Shown here piece after piece: positions 9,106 through 20,052 of a DNA stretch of 64,000 nt (within the stretch, counting starts at the first letter, position 1; each line of letters starts with the position of its first letter). A model generated the notes under the pieces. The model did not search any database and had not been told where the DNA came from. It saw only the letters and a list, made by a program, of their open reading frames with translations. This DNA is from Hyphomicrobiales bacterium (GTDB taxonomy: Bacteria; Pseudomonadota; Alphaproteobacteria; Rhizobiales; NORP267), in assembly GCA_021775855.1 (NCBI GenBank), contig JAJFGZ010000076.1, positions 1-64,000 on the forward strand, read 5' to 3'. A program made the position numbers and the translations under genes.

Positions 9106-10314
9106 ATGCCAACAGAATCCTTCCATGCCCCGCAGCCGGATTATCGCAGCGGGCTCGAGACCGACCTGATCCATGCCGGCACGATGCGCAGCCAACATGG
9201 CGAAACCTCGGAAGGTCTTTACCTTACCTCCGGCTATATTTACGAGACCGCCGAACAAGCTGAAGCCCGGTTTAAGGGCGAGCAGAGTGGCTTTATCTAC
9301 AGCAGATTCGCCAACCCCACGGTCGCCATGTTCGAAGCCCGCATGTGCGCCCTTGAAGGCGCTGAGATGGCCCGCGCCACCGCGAGCGGGATGGCCGCTG
9401 TTACCTCGACCATGCTGTGCCAGTTGAGTGCCGGGGATCACGTGGTGGCCGCAAAGGCCCTGTTCGGGTCGTGCCGCTACGTGATCGAAGATCTGTTGCC
9501 GCGCTTCGGCATCGCGATGACCCTCGTGGACGGCACCGATTTGGACCAGTGGGCGGCGGCTATGCGCCCCAATACCAAGGTGCTGTTTCTGGAATCCCCC
9601 ACCAACCCGACGCTCGACGTGATCGATATCGCCGGTGTTGCAAAAATCGCGACCAGCGGCGGCGCCCGGTTGGTGGTCGACAATGTTTTCGCGACCCCTA
9701 TGCACCAGCGCCCGCTCGCGCTCGGCGCCCATATCGTTGTGTATTCCGCGACAAAGCATATCGACGGTCAGGGCCGGTGCCTCGGCGGCGTGGTGCTTGG
9801 TAGCGAGGAATTTATTATGGGCAGCCTCCATAATTTCCTGCGCCAGACCGGGCCAAGCATCAGCCCGTTCAATGCCTGGGTCATGCTAAAAGGATTGGAG
9901 ACTTTGGCGCTGCGGGTCGCCCGCCATGTGGAATCCGCCGGCATATTGGCCAGCTATTTGTACAATCTTGAAGGCATCGAGCGTGTGCTGTATCCGGGCC
10001 ACGCGTCTCACCCCCAACACAATCTTGCCATGAGCCAGATGGGGTCCGGCGGGCCCATGGTGGCGTTCGAGGTGAAGGGCGGGAAAGCCGGCGCATTCAA
10101 ATTTGCGAACGCACTCGGCACCATCCAGATCTCTAATAATCTCGGTGACGCCAAGAGCCTGATCACCCATCCTGCCACCACAACCCACCAACGGTTGTCG
10201 GAAGACGCGCGGGCCGAGCTTGGAATAACTGACGGTTTGCTACGGCTTTCCGTGGGGCTGGAAGAAGTTGGCGATCTGGTCCGTGATATTGACGCCGGGC
10301 TTGCCGCGATTTAA
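9106..10314 (+). CDS. metZ: O-succinylhomoserine sulfhydrylase
   Basis: Cys/Met PLP enzyme: GLETDLIHAGTMRSQHGETSEGLYLTSGYIYE, SATKHIDGQGRCLGG; downstream of SAM-II. Confidence 0.93.
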   Translation: MPTESFHAPQPDYRSGLETDLIHAGTMRSQHGETSEGLYLTSGYIYETAEQAEARFKGEQSGFIYSRFANPTVAMFEARMCALEGAEMARATASGMAAVTSTMLCQLSAGDHVVAAKALFGSCRYVIEDLLPRFGIAMTLVDGTDLDQWAAAMRPNTKVLFLESPTNPTLDVIDIAGVAKIATSGGARLVVDNVFATPMHQRPLALGAHIVVYSATKHIDGQGRCLGGVVLGSEEFIMGSLHNFLRQTGPSISPFNAWVMLKGLETLALRVARHVESAGILASYLYNLEGIERVLYPGHASHPQHNLAMSQMGSGGPMVAFEVKGGKAGAFKFANALGTIQISNNLGDAKSLITHPATTTHQRLSEDARAELGITDGLLRLSVGLEEVGDLVRDIDAGLAAI

Positions 10315-10348
10315 ATCTTTATGGCATCAACGGTTTCAAGGACTTATC

Positions 10349-10741
10349 ATGTACCGCGCCACGACTCGTTCGATCCAAGTCACGGTCGAGCCGCATTTCA
10401 TGCCGGAGCGTTCTTCGGAAGACCAACCCGTCTTTTTCTGGGCCTACCGGATAAAGATCGACAACAAAGGCGACGAGCCGGTCCAGCTTGTCTCGCGGCG
10501 ATGGGTGATTGTCGACGCGGTTGGCCGGGAAGAAATCGTCGAGGGCCTCGGTGTGGTGGGCGAACAACCGCTGCTCGGGCCCGGCGAAAGTTTTGAATAT
10601 TCAAGCGGGGTCCCGCTGACGACCCCTACCGGGATCATGTCGGGAACGTACCAGATGGCCGGGCGTGACGGACACGAATTTGATATCGAAATCCCCGCCT
10701 TTTCGCTCGATTGCCCACACCTCAAATCAACCATCAATTAG
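10349..10741 (+). CDS. apaG: ApaG domain protein
   Basis: MYRATTRSIQVTVEPHFMPERS...FFWAYRIKIDNKGDEPVQLVSRRWVIVDA...GVVGEQPLLGPGESFEYSSG. Confidence 0.93.
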   Translation: MYRATTRSIQVTVEPHFMPERSSEDQPVFFWAYRIKIDNKGDEPVQLVSRRWVIVDAVGREEIVEGLGVVGEQPLLGPGESFEYSSGVPLTTPTGIMSGTYQMAGRDGHEFDIEIPAFSLDCPHLKSTIN

Positions 10742-10841
10742 ATGGATCCAAATTACATTCGTCATTCCGACAGGGGTTCGCTGACGGGCCTATTATGGTA
10801 GGGATGCGCGAACAAGACACATTGACGGAACAGCGCATGCA

Positions 10842-12290
10842 ATGATTGACCTGCGACCGGTCATATTCATCACGGGGCTTCTGCTCTCGACGCTTGGCTG
10901 CGCCATGTTGCTGCCGGCAATCATCGATCTCGCGTTCGGTAACGATGACTGGCTTGCCTTTGCGGGTTCGGCGGTGATCACACTATTTGCCGGAATGGGC
11001 ATGTCGCTTGCAGCGCGCACCGACGATGCACGTCTGACAACCCGCACGGCGTTTCTTCTCACAACAATCGCATGGGTCGCGCTTGCGGCATTTGCCGCCC
11101 TACCGTTTCTGTGGACCGACCCCGGCTTCAATTATACGGACGCGTTTTTCGAATCCATGTCCGGATTGACCACGACAGGGGCAACTATCGTGCTCGGGCT
11201 GGATTTTCGCCCTCCCGGGCTGCTGCTGTGGCGGGCACTCCTGCAATGGCTTGGAGGCATCGGGATCATCGTCATGGCAATCGCCGTGCTACCAATGCTG
11301 CAGGTCGGGGGGATGCAATTGTTCCGCATGGAATCGTCCGATACGTCCGAAAAGATCCTACCAAGAGCGGCCCAGATTGCGGGCTCCATAAGCCTGATCT
11401 ATGTCATCCTGACCGCCGTTTGCGCGGTCAGCTATTACGCCGCCGGGATGAACCTTTTCGACGCCGTGACCCACGCCATGACGACAATCGCCACGGGCGG
11501 GTTCTCGACCCACGACGCGTCGTTCGGATTTTTCGACAACACCTCAATTGAAATGTTGTCGGTGCTGTTCATGATCCTCGGCAGCCTGCCATTCGTGTTG
11601 TATCTGAGGGCCGTGCGCGGCAATGCCGGCATGCTTTACCGGGATACGCAGGTGCGCTGGTTTTTCGTTACCCTCGCCGTATTCATCCTCGTTATGGGGG
11701 CATTTGCCTGGGACAATCCGGTGTTCGATCTTGAGCGCGGATGGCGGCATGTAATATTCAACGTGGTCTCGATCATGACCGGAACCGGCTATGCATCCGC
11801 CGGGTATGACAATTGGGGACCGTTCGCAATTGCCTTTTTTTTCATGATCGCGTTTGTCGGCGGGTGCGCCGGATCGACGTCGTGCGGTATCAAGATATTC
11901 CGCTTCCAGGTCATATTCACCAACATCGCCCAACACGCAAACCGGATCATTTACCCGAACGGGGTGTTCGTGAACCGCTACAACGGACGGGTGCTGCCGG
12001 ACCATGTGTCGGCTGCCGTGTTGGGGTTCATGTTCCTGTTCTTTCTGGTGTTCAGCTTGCTGGCCGCAGGCTTGAGCCTGACCGGGCTTGATACGCTGAC
12101 GTCGCTATCGTCGGCTGCCAGCGCCATCGCCAATGTGGGGCCGGGACTGGGCGAACTGGTGGGGCCATCGGGAAATTTCAAGACCATTCCGGACAGCGCC
12201 AAATGGATCATGAGTGTCGGTATGTTGCTGGGCCGGCTCGAACTGTTTACCGTCCTGGTGTTGCTCAACCCGCATTTCTGGAGGAGCTAA
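10842..12290 (+). CDS. trkH: TrkH/KtrB-type potassium uptake protein, permease subunit
   Basis: Multi-TM with FFESMSGLTTTGATI, AMTTIATGGFSTHD, SIMTGTGYASAGYD, GGCAGSTSCGIKIFR filters. Confidence 0.92.
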   Translation: MIDLRPVIFITGLLLSTLGCAMLLPAIIDLAFGNDDWLAFAGSAVITLFAGMGMSLAARTDDARLTTRTAFLLTTIAWVALAAFAALPFLWTDPGFNYTDAFFESMSGLTTTGATIVLGLDFRPPGLLLWRALLQWLGGIGIIVMAIAVLPMLQVGGMQLFRMESSDTSEKILPRAAQIAGSISLIYVILTAVCAVSYYAAGMNLFDAVTHAMTTIATGGFSTHDASFGFFDNTSIEMLSVLFMILGSLPFVLYLRAVRGNAGMLYRDTQVRWFFVTLAVFILVMGAFAWDNPVFDLERGWRHVIFNVVSIMTGTGYASAGYDNWGPFAIAFFFMIAFVGGCAGSTSCGIKIFRFQVIFTNIAQHANRIIYPNGVFVNRYNGRVLPDHVSAAVLGFMFLFFLVFSLLAAGLSLTGLDTLTSLSSAASAIANVGPGLGELVGPSGNFKTIPDSAKWIMSVGMLLGRLELFTVLVLLNPHFWRS

Positions 12291-12296
12291 TTCCCC

Positions 12297-15200
12297 CTAT
12301 TCGGCTGCCACGATCTGTTTTTGGCGACCTAGAATCCATCGCATGAACCGGCCGATATCCGCGCCAATTCCGACGAATGCCGGCACAAGGAACAACACCA
12401 AAGCGGTGGCGACCGCCAGGCCAAAAACCAGCGTGATCGCCATCGGTAGGAGGAATTGGGCCTGCAGGCTTCTCTCAAACAGGAGCGGCATCAGGCCGCC
12501 AATTGTGGTGAGCGAAGTGAGTAACACGGCACGCAGGCGATCCTGTGACGCGCCGATGGCCGCCGGGCCAAGCGCCTCACCCTCGGCAAGGCGTTCGTCC
12601 AGCCGGGTTACAAGAATAATCGAATCGTTGACCAGAATTCCGGTCAGCCCCAACAGCCCCATGAAGCTGAGAATGGTCAGGGGGAAACCCATCACGTAAT
12701 GCCCGAGAATGGCGCCGATGACACCAAACGGGATGATTAGCATGACCGCCAGAGGGCGCGCATAGCTGCCTAGCACCCAGGCAAGGATCAGGTATATAAG
12801 CCCAAGCGCGATGGCCAGACCCAGCCGCAGGTCGACAAAGGCGTTGGCCCGCTCCTGTTCGCGTCCGGCAAATTCGTATTCGATATTGTAGCGTTGTGCG
12901 ATCTCCTCGACCGGTCCGGCATTGAGCGCCTCGACCAGTTCGCGGTTATTCGCTATCAGATTATCAACCTCGGCGGTCACCGACACGCTGTTTCGGCCGT
13001 CGCGGCGCTGGATAATCGAGAAGCCAACATTTTCGCGGATGCTGACGACTTCGCTCAAAGGAACCCGCCGCCCGGAACCTGCCTGCAGATATAAATCGCG
13101 GAAACCCTCAAAGCTGCGGTCGTCCTGGTTGTACATAACCCGGACCGTAATTTCTTCGTCACCCCTGGCAAATCGGGTGGCGATGGTGCCCTGAAACGCA
13201 CCCCGGACCTGGACCCCCACATCCTGGATTGTGAAGCCGAGTGCCTTGCCGCGCGGCGTCAACTCGAGAACCAGTTCCTGTTTGCCGAAAGGCAGATCGT
13301 CGTCGATCGAGGTTACGCCGGAATACTGGGTCAGCAGGTCCCGAACTTCGAGGGCAGCCTGCTTCAACACTTCTGACGGCGCGTTCATCAAACGAATATC
13401 TAGATCGCGGCCCGGGGTCCCGCCATGACGCCCCGCAATCACAACCCTGTCTACGCCCGGAAGCGCCGGGACCGCTTCGCGCCAGGCACTGAGGATCTGG
13501 CGCGTACGGATATCGCGCTCCTCCGACGGCGACAGCTGGACACTGATCGACGCGACACTATCGTCCTGGACATTGCCGGACCGGCCAAGAATGGAAAACG
13601 TGCTGGTGACGATTTTACTCTCCCCGCCAGTCAGTTTTTCTTCCCCCTGGAACAGCGCCGCTTCGATCTGTTGGAGAATTTTCGACGCCTGATCGGACGG
13701 GATTCCGGCGGCAAAGACCACCCGCCCGGTGATGATTTCGGGCTCCGGCGAGGGGAAAAACTGGAACTTGACCCGACCCCCTGAAAACAGACCAAAGGCA
13801 ATTACCAGGATGGCGATCGAGAGCGCGACCGTTGCATACCGCCAGTTGAAGGCCAGCGACGCGAGGGCGCGAAAGGGCACGTCGCGCACCCAGCCAAACC
13901 CCGCATCAAAAGTCCGGCGGAACCGGCCCGGCCGATATTCCCTGCGTCTCAGGGCATGGTACAAGTGGCCTGGCAGGATCAGGAAACTCTCGACTAGCGA
14001 GGCTGCCAGGACGGCGACCACCACGAGTGGCAGCGCCACCATGATCTGGCCAATAACGTCGCGCACCAGAAACAGCGGCAGGAAAGCCGCCTGGGTTGTC
14101 AAAGTAGCGGCGGTAACCGGGATCAGCATTCGCCCGGCCCCCGTCTCGGCGGCGTCAAGCGCTGACATGCCGCGCTGATGGAGCGTCGCGGTATGTTCTC
14201 CAACCACTATGGCATCATCGACGATGATCCCGAGGGTCAGGATCAGCGCGAACAGCGATACCATATTGATCGACTGGCCGGTCAGCCACATCACGGCGAG
14301 GGTCATCATCATGGCGACGGGAATCCCGGCGGCGACCCAAATGGCAATTCTGGCATTGAGAAAGACAAACAGCACGACCAAAACAATGGCCAGACCGCCG
14401 ATACCGTTCCTGAGCAACAGATCAATGCGCTGCTGCAACCGCGCCGCCCGCACATCGTACAAGGTTACGCTCAGATTTGGCGGCAGGGTCGGCAGGAGTT
14501 CGGCCAGATATTCGTCAACCACGCGCGACGAGGTCAGGGTATCGGCGGTGGCCGCGCGTTGGATCGCCAATTCGATGGCCGGCCCGCCGCCCAGAAATCC
14601 GCGCGGGTCATCGTCATCAAACCGGGCCTCGACAGTGGCGATATCTCGGAGCAGTATTTTCTCTCCGGATGGCAGCGAACGGATTTCGATATTGGCGTAG
14701 GATTCCGGAGTTTCGGCTTCGCCGAGCGCCCGCACCTGGCGTTCCACGTCGCCTTCGATGGTGCCGGACGGCAGGTCGCGGGTGCTGCTCGAAATCCGGT
14801 CGGCGATCTCGGCCAGGTTGAGGTCAAGTCTGCGAAGCGCCTCCTGCTCCACCTCGATCCAGATTTCCTCGTCGCGGACACCGTTGATGACCACCCGGTC
14901 TACACCCCGGCCAAGTAAATCGTCGCGGATGCGTTTAGCGATCACTTTCAACGCCTGTTCGCTGTAGGGACCGGAAATAGCCAGCCTTGCGATGCCTTCG
15001 TAGAAATTTCGGCGCCTAATAGAGGGCTCCTCGGAATCATCGGGGAAGGTGGTAATCGAAGCGATCGCCTGTTCCACATCCGCTTGCGCCTTTTGCATAT
15101 CGGCGTTGGGATTGAATTCGATCGAGACCGTCGCCGCCCCTTCACGGGCATAGGCGATGACTTCTTTTACGTCGTCCAGAAACCGGACTTCAGGCTCGAT

Positions 15201-15437
15201 GGCTTCCAGAATATTGTCCGCGACATCGGTCGGGCTTGCACCCGGCCAGGCGATGGAAATCGAAATATTGGGGACCTCGACGGACGGCAAAAATTGCGTA
15301 TTGATCCGTGGCAGGCCGAAGAACCCGGCGACCAGCATCAGCAGCATCAGCAAATTTGCGGCCACGGGATGGCGCGTGAAAGCCTGGATCAGACCGCTCC
15401 CGGTCATTGGCGCGTTGATGGGAGCATTGGTCGTCAT
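12297..15437 (-). CDS. RND efflux transporter permease (AcrB/MdtB-like)
   Basis: 1046 aa; LPSVEVPNISISIAWPGASPTDV, GIIVDDAIVVGEH, FMGLLGLTGILVNDSIIL. Confidence 0.94.
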   Translation of the reverse strand: MTTNAPINAPMTGSGLIQAFTRHPVAANLLMLLMLVAGFFGLPRINTQFLPSVEVPNISISIAWPGASPTDVADNILEAIEPEVRFLDDVKEVIAYAREGAATVSIEFNPNADMQKAQADVEQAIASITTFPDDSEEPSIRRRNFYEGIARLAISGPYSEQALKVIAKRIRDDLLGRGVDRVVINGVRDEEIWIEVEQEALRRLDLNLAEIADRISSSTRDLPSGTIEGDVERQVRALGEAETPESYANIEIRSLPSGEKILLRDIATVEARFDDDDPRGFLGGGPAIELAIQRAATADTLTSSRVVDEYLAELLPTLPPNLSVTLYDVRAARLQQRIDLLLRNGIGGLAIVLVVLFVFLNARIAIWVAAGIPVAMMMTLAVMWLTGQSINMVSLFALILTLGIIVDDAIVVGEHTATLHQRGMSALDAAETGAGRMLIPVTAATLTTQAAFLPLFLVRDVIGQIMVALPLVVVAVLAASLVESFLILPGHLYHALRRREYRPGRFRRTFDAGFGWVRDVPFRALASLAFNWRYATVALSIAILVIAFGLFSGGRVKFQFFPSPEPEIITGRVVFAAGIPSDQASKILQQIEAALFQGEEKLTGGESKIVTSTFSILGRSGNVQDDSVASISVQLSPSEERDIRTRQILSAWREAVPALPGVDRVVIAGRHGGTPGRDLDIRLMNAPSEVLKQAALEVRDLLTQYSGVTSIDDDLPFGKQELVLELTPRGKALGFTIQDVGVQVRGAFQGTIATRFARGDEEITVRVMYNQDDRSFEGFRDLYLQAGSGRRVPLSEVVSIRENVGFSIIQRRDGRNSVSVTAEVDNLIANNRELVEALNAGPVEEIAQRYNIEYEFAGREQERANAFVDLRLGLAIALGLIYLILAWVLGSYARPLAVMLIIPFGVIGAILGHYVMGFPLTILSFMGLLGLTGILVNDSIILVTRLDERLAEGEALGPAAIGASQDRLRAVLLTSLTTIGGLMPLLFERSLQAQFLLPMAITLVFGLAVATALVLFLVPAFVGIGADIGRFMRWILGRQKQIVAAE

Positions 15438-16744
15438 GGGGTCATTTCCGTGACTTTGATACCCTCACCGATTTCCGTCAGGCGGGTTACAACAACGCGC
15501 TCGCCTTCGTTCAAAGACCCACGCACCAGAACGTCGCTGCCGACAAACCCGATCGGTTCGATCACGCGTTTTTCCAACCGTTCATCCACCACGACATAGA
15601 TATCCTGCTGGCCGTAAAGCGCGGTGACAGGGAGCCGGACTATATTGTCGTATTTGAGATCCTGGACGTCGACTTCTACAAAGGCGCCGGCACGAAGGGG
15701 ACGGTCGCCGGGCACGAACTCAACGCGGGCATAGACCTCGACACCGCCGCTCTGGGAATCTATTTCTGCTGCAACGCGTTCAATTGTTCCGGCATATTCA
15801 AGTGGCGTCGCACCAACCGCCCAGCGAATCAGGACGGTACGCCCGGCAACCGTGCCATCGCGCTCCATGATCCTGCCATACTGGCGATCCGACAGCGTGA
15901 CCCGCACCTCGACCCAGTTCCGGTCGAGCAGCGTAACGGCGACGTCGTTGATGCTAAGTGTGCGTCCAAGTTCGACCCCTGCGCTACGCACATAGGCGTC
16001 GAACGGCGCGGTAATCCGGGTGTATGCGAGGTCGCGTTCCGCCTTACGGACGCGCCATTCAAGGCGCGCCTGGACCGCGCGCTGCTGTTCGGCCCGGGCT
16101 TGTTCGATCTGCAAATTGTTTTGGCGCTGCTCGACGCCCTGTTCGCGCTGGCTGACCACCAAAGCGCGGTCGTCCACGGTCTTTTCCGACAGGGTTCCGC
16201 TTTCGCTCAAATCCTCGGCGCGCGTCAGATCCCGACGGGCGAGTTCGAGCTGCTCGATAGCCCGGCCAAGGGCGTCGCGCTCCAATTCCGCGCGGGCTTC
16301 AAATTCCCGTAATTTTGCTACCGATTCACTCAGGTTCGCGCGGGCTTCGACCAGGGCGCCCTGGTACTCGAAATTGTCGATCTCGAAGAGTAAATCACCA
16401 GCGCTAACTTCGCCGCCTTCCCGTAATCCGGGTCCAACACGGACAACCTCGCCCGCCACCTGCGTCCGTATATCAACGCGGCGGCCAGCGACCGTTTCGC
16501 CATAAAGCGTTAACAAGGGCTGGTAGGACGTATAGACCGCCGATACCGTGTTAACCGCGCGGACCCGCTCCCCGGCGGGATGTTGGGCGACAACCGGTTT
16601 GGTCGATATAAAATATTGATAGGCAAAAAAGGCGCCCGCCAAAAGCGCAATCGGCAGCAAAATGCGGAATGCCCACAAAACAGCCGTCCCGGACCGGGTA
16701 TTCCGATCGCCGGCCATTTGTAATCTATCTACCTGAACGTCCAT
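15434..16744 (-). CDS. RND efflux periplasmic adaptor (HlyD/MFP family)
   Basis: GRRVDIRTQVAGEVVRVGPGLREGGEVSAGDLLFEID, lipoyl/coiled-coil layout; 4-nt overlap with permease. Confidence 0.92.
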   Translation of the reverse strand: MDVQVDRLQMAGDRNTRSGTAVLWAFRILLPIALLAGAFFAYQYFISTKPVVAQHPAGERVRAVNTVSAVYTSYQPLLTLYGETVAGRRVDIRTQVAGEVVRVGPGLREGGEVSAGDLLFEIDNFEYQGALVEARANLSESVAKLREFEARAELERDALGRAIEQLELARRDLTRAEDLSESGTLSEKTVDDRALVVSQREQGVEQRQNNLQIEQARAEQQRAVQARLEWRVRKAERDLAYTRITAPFDAYVRSAGVELGRTLSINDVAVTLLDRNWVEVRVTLSDRQYGRIMERDGTVAGRTVLIRWAVGATPLEYAGTIERVAAEIDSQSGGVEVYARVEFVPGDRPLRAGAFVEVDVQDLKYDNIVRLPVTALYGQQDIYVVVDERLEKRVIEPIGFVGSDVLVRGSLNEGERVVVTRLTEIGEGIKVTEMTP

Positions 16745-16905
16745 CGGTTTAATTTACCGCTCTCCAGGTTACACATTGCGCCCGGTCACCTTTAGGAGCC
16801 GCAGCCCGCGCATGACTACCTTATTTAGGATAGTTACCCCAAAATCGCCAGTAGAAGCACCGGAATCGCAGAAACGTGATCATAAAGTGCCGACCCTTAC
16901 ACGGC

Positions 16906-17892
16906 TCAGATGATCTCATCTGACGAAAAAACATAGCGCGACGAGCAAAACTGGCAATCGACGTAAATTTCACCGTCTACAACCATATCGGCCCGTTCTT
17001 CCGGGCTGAATTTTTTGAGCATCGCCGCTACACTTTCCTCTGAACAACGGCACCGGGCTGTGAGAGGTGTTTTTTCAAAAACCCGCACATCGTTTTCATG
17101 GAAAAGCCGGTACAGCAATTGTTCCGGAGCCAGGCCCGGGTCGACCAATTCGTAGTCCTCGATGGTGGCGGCAAGAGCGCGGGTCTCGACCCATTGATCG
17201 TCTTCCTCGAAGTCAGGCAAGGGCGGGACGCCGTCCGGCAGATCTCCCGGGGGTAGATCACGGTGGGCGACCGCGATGCCTGCTTCGGGCAAATGTTGCA
17301 CAAGAATTCCGCCAGCCCGCCATTGCCGCGCGCTGCCGTTGAACTCTTCGGCCACCGCCAGGCGGACCAGCGTCGGGATCTGTTCGGACTGGGAAAAATA
17401 CAGATCGGCAGCTTCCGACAGGTTGGCATCTTCCAGCGGCACCACCCCCTGATACCGGTTTTGATGGTTGCTGTGATCGATAGTGAGGGCAAGGTGGCCG
17501 TTGCCGAGCAGTCGTGCGCTATCGCTCGCGCCATCGGTTGAAAATTGAGCCAGCACCTTTTCGTCGAATTGTGCCCAGGCACGCACCCGATCGGGGGTCT
17601 CGAAATCCACCACGATTGTCGGCACAGGACCATCGGTCTTGGTCTGCAGGATAAAGCGCCCCTCGAGCTTGAGCGACGTGCCAAGCAGAATGCCCAGGGC
17701 GATTGCTTCACCCAGAAGCCTGGAAACGGGGTCGGGGTAAGCGTGGCCACGTAAAATTTTATCGACCGTCTCGCCTAGCCTGACAATCCGTCCTCTGGTC
17801 TGGAGCCGCCCGGCGGCGAAAGGGAGGACAATGTCGTCCAAGCCAGTCGGCATATCTCCAGGTACAAGATTTCGGGGCGCTGGGGTATTCAT
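16906..17892 (-). CDS. hslO: Hsp33 redox-regulated chaperone
   Basis: C-terminal CRCSEESV...CQFC zinc motif; LLGTSLKLEGRFILQTKTDGPV; start assigned at MNTPAPRN. Confidence 0.93.
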   Translation of the reverse strand: MNTPAPRNLVPGDMPTGLDDIVLPFAAGRLQTRGRIVRLGETVDKILRGHAYPDPVSRLLGEAIALGILLGTSLKLEGRFILQTKTDGPVPTIVVDFETPDRVRAWAQFDEKVLAQFSTDGASDSARLLGNGHLALTIDHSNHQNRYQGVVPLEDANLSEAADLYFSQSEQIPTLVRLAVAEEFNGSARQWRAGGILVQHLPEAGIAVAHRDLPPGDLPDGVPPLPDFEEDDQWVETRALAATIEDYELVDPGLAPEQLLYRLFHENDVRVFEKTPLTARCRCSEESVAAMLKKFSPEERADMVVDGEIYVDCQFCSSRYVFSSDEII

Positions 17893-18845
17893 TTTGGAGC
17901 GACCGGACCCGCCAGGCACCAGCGAATTAGGGCCTTCTGGGCATGAAGCCGGTTTTCGGCCTCCGCGAACACCATTGAAGCCGGGCCGTCGATAACCTCG
18001 GCCGACACCTCTTCGCCCCGATGGGCGGGCAGGCAGTGCATGAAAATGGCATCCGGCGCGGCGCTTGCCATTATTTTTCCGGTGACCTGGTACGGCGCAA
18101 AACGGGCGCGCCGGTTGGCGCCATCGGCTTCGCTGTCGCCCATTGAAATCCAGGTGTCGGTAACAACAGCGCGGGAATCCTGCACGGCCTCCTCCGGATC
18201 GCGGTAAATCTTGATTGAGGCCCCTTCCGACTTTGCCCACTGGATCTGCTCGTGGTCGGGGTCAAACCCTACGGGGATTGCCAGCGCCAGTTCGAAGTCA
18301 AACCGGGCCGCTGCCTGGATCCAGGAATGGGCAACGTTGTTGCCGTCGCCGAGCCAGGCTATTTTTTGACCCCTGACCGATCCTCGCGCCTCCTCGAATG
18401 TCAGAATATCGGCCATTAACTGGCAGGGATGCGACGTGTCGGTCAACCCGTTCAGGACCGGGATCGACGCGTGACGTGCAAGATCAATGACACTTTCATG
18501 GTCCGCCGTCCGGATCATCACTGCGTCCACGAACCCCGACAGGACACGGGCGGTATCAGCGATTGTCTCGCCCCGGCCCAGCTGCAACTCGTCGCCATGG
18601 AGGACAATCGCAGCGCCGCCGAGATCGCGCATCGCAACCTCAAACGAGATCCGCGTACGGGTCGAGGGTTTTTGGAATATCATGGCGAGCACAAGGCCCT
18701 CGAACATGGCGCGCTGGGGTCCGCTGCGGCCCGATTTCCAGTCGCGCTTCATCTTCGCTGCATCGTCCAGCATGCCGCGCAGCGTGTCCGCGGAATGGTC
18801 ACGGATGTCGAGAAAATGCCGAGGGATGGCTTGGCTGGTGGTCAT
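17889..18845 (-). CDS. argF: Ornithine carbamoyltransferase
   Basis: FQKPSTRTRISFEVA, HPCQLMAD, MHCLPAHRGEEV; start at MTTSQAIPRHFLD. Confidence 0.95.
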   Translation of the reverse strand: MTTSQAIPRHFLDIRDHSADTLRGMLDDAAKMKRDWKSGRSGPQRAMFEGLVLAMIFQKPSTRTRISFEVAMRDLGGAAIVLHGDELQLGRGETIADTARVLSGFVDAVMIRTADHESVIDLARHASIPVLNGLTDTSHPCQLMADILTFEEARGSVRGQKIAWLGDGNNVAHSWIQAAARFDFELALAIPVGFDPDHEQIQWAKSEGASIKIYRDPEEAVQDSRAVVTDTWISMGDSEADGANRRARFAPYQVTGKIMASAAPDAIFMHCLPAHRGEEVSAEVIDGPASMVFAEAENRLHAQKALIRWCLAGPVAPK

Positions 18846-18849
18846 GACG

Positions 18850-20052
18850 CTAGGTTCCGGATTTGGCCACGTCCCCGTGGCCACTTCTGACAATAGCGCA
18901 TGCCTCCGACAACCGCTCCAGGGCCTGGTCGATTTCATCCTCCGACACCGTCAGGGGTGGCAGCAGACGGATCACATTCTCACCGGCGCCAACGACCAGA
19001 ATTTTGGCCTCGCGGCACGCCGCCATCATGTCGGGCACCTCGCACCGGCATTTGAGACCGAGGATTAGCCCCTCGCCGCGGACTTCTTCAAATATATCCG
19101 AATTTTCGTCGCACAGCCGGGCCAGTTTTTGGCGTAGCTTGATACCTTTTTCCCGAATGGCAGGCAAAAAGTCCGGCTCAAGTACAACATCCAGCACCGC
19201 ATTGGCGACGGCGGTTGCGAGCGGATTACCCCCATAGGTGGAGCCATGGGTGCCCTTGACCATGCACGCGCCGACCTCTTTGGTCGCTAGGCAGGCGCCG
19301 ACGGGAAAGCCGCCGCCGATGCCCTTCGCGATGGCCATAATGTCCGGCGTGATGCCGGCAAGTTCGTGGGCGAATAACTGACCTGTCCGGCCGACCCCGC
19401 ACTGGACCTCGTCGAGCACAATCAGAAGACCGTGCTCGTCAGCAAGCTTGCGCAATTTTCGCAGGAACGAGACCTCAAATACCCGGATCCCGCCCTCGCC
19501 CTGGATCGGCTCCAGCAGGAACCCCGCCGTTTCGTCATCGATGGCCGCTTCAGCGGCTTCCAGATCACCGAACGGTACCTGGGAAAACCCGGGGGTGCGC
19601 TCACCAAAGCCGTCGAGATAATTGTCGCGCCCGCCAGCTGAGATCGCAGCTAGGCTGCGACCGTGAAAGGCGCCTTCAAAGGTAATCAGCTTAAATTTTT
19701 CCGGGTGCCCGTTGACCGCGAAATATTTACGCGCGGTCTTGAACGCGCATTCCATGGCCTCGGTCCCGGAATTGGTGACGAAAACCAGATCGGCAAAGGT
19801 GACCTCGGTCAAACGGTCGGCGAGGCGTTCCTGACCCGGGATGCGGAACATGTTGGACGTGTGCCAGAGCTTGTCGGCCTGATCCTTGAGGGCCTCCACG
19901 AGGTGCGGGTGGTTGTGGCCGAGCGAACATACGGCGATGCCGGCGGCAAAATCCAGATAGGGTGTGCCGTCGCCGGTATACAGCCAGCTGCCGTCGCCGC
20001 GCTCGAACTCGATATCCGCGCGTGCGTAAGTGGGATAGAGGTGGGAATCCAT
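18850..20052 (-). CDS. argD: Acetylornithine aminotransferase
   Basis: Class III aminotransferase: [33 protein letters not shown], adjacent to argF. Confidence 0.93.
   Translation of the reverse strand: MDSHLYPTYARADIEFERGDGSWLYTGDGTPYLDFAAGIAVCSLGHNHPHLVEALKDQADKLWHTSNMFRIPGQERLADRLTEVTFADLVFVTNSGTEAMECAFKTARKYFAVNGHPEKFKLITFEGAFHGRSLAAISAGGRDNYLDGFGERTPGFSQVPFGDLEAAEAAIDDETAGFLLEPIQGEGGIRVFEVSFLRKLRKLADEHGLLIVLDEVQCGVGRTGQLFAHELAGITPDIMAIAKGIGGGFPVGACLATKEVGACMVKGTHGSTYGGNPLATAVANAVLDVVLEPDFLPAIREKGIKLRQKLARLCDENSDIFEEVRGEGLILGLKCRCEVPDMMAACREAKILVVGAGENVIRLLPPLTVSEDEIDQALERLSEACAIVRSGHGDVAKSGT

Noticed and set aside
9088-9831. 247-aa minus-strand ORF
   Set aside because: Antisense to metZ and includes its leader; no family pattern
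10804-10845. 13-codon ORF (MREQDTLTEQRMQ) overlapping the trkH start by ATGA
   Set aside because: No good Shine-Dalgarno and too short to separate from chance
14178-14918. 246-aa + strand ORF
   Set aside because: Antisense to the RND permease; His/Gln-rich artefact translation
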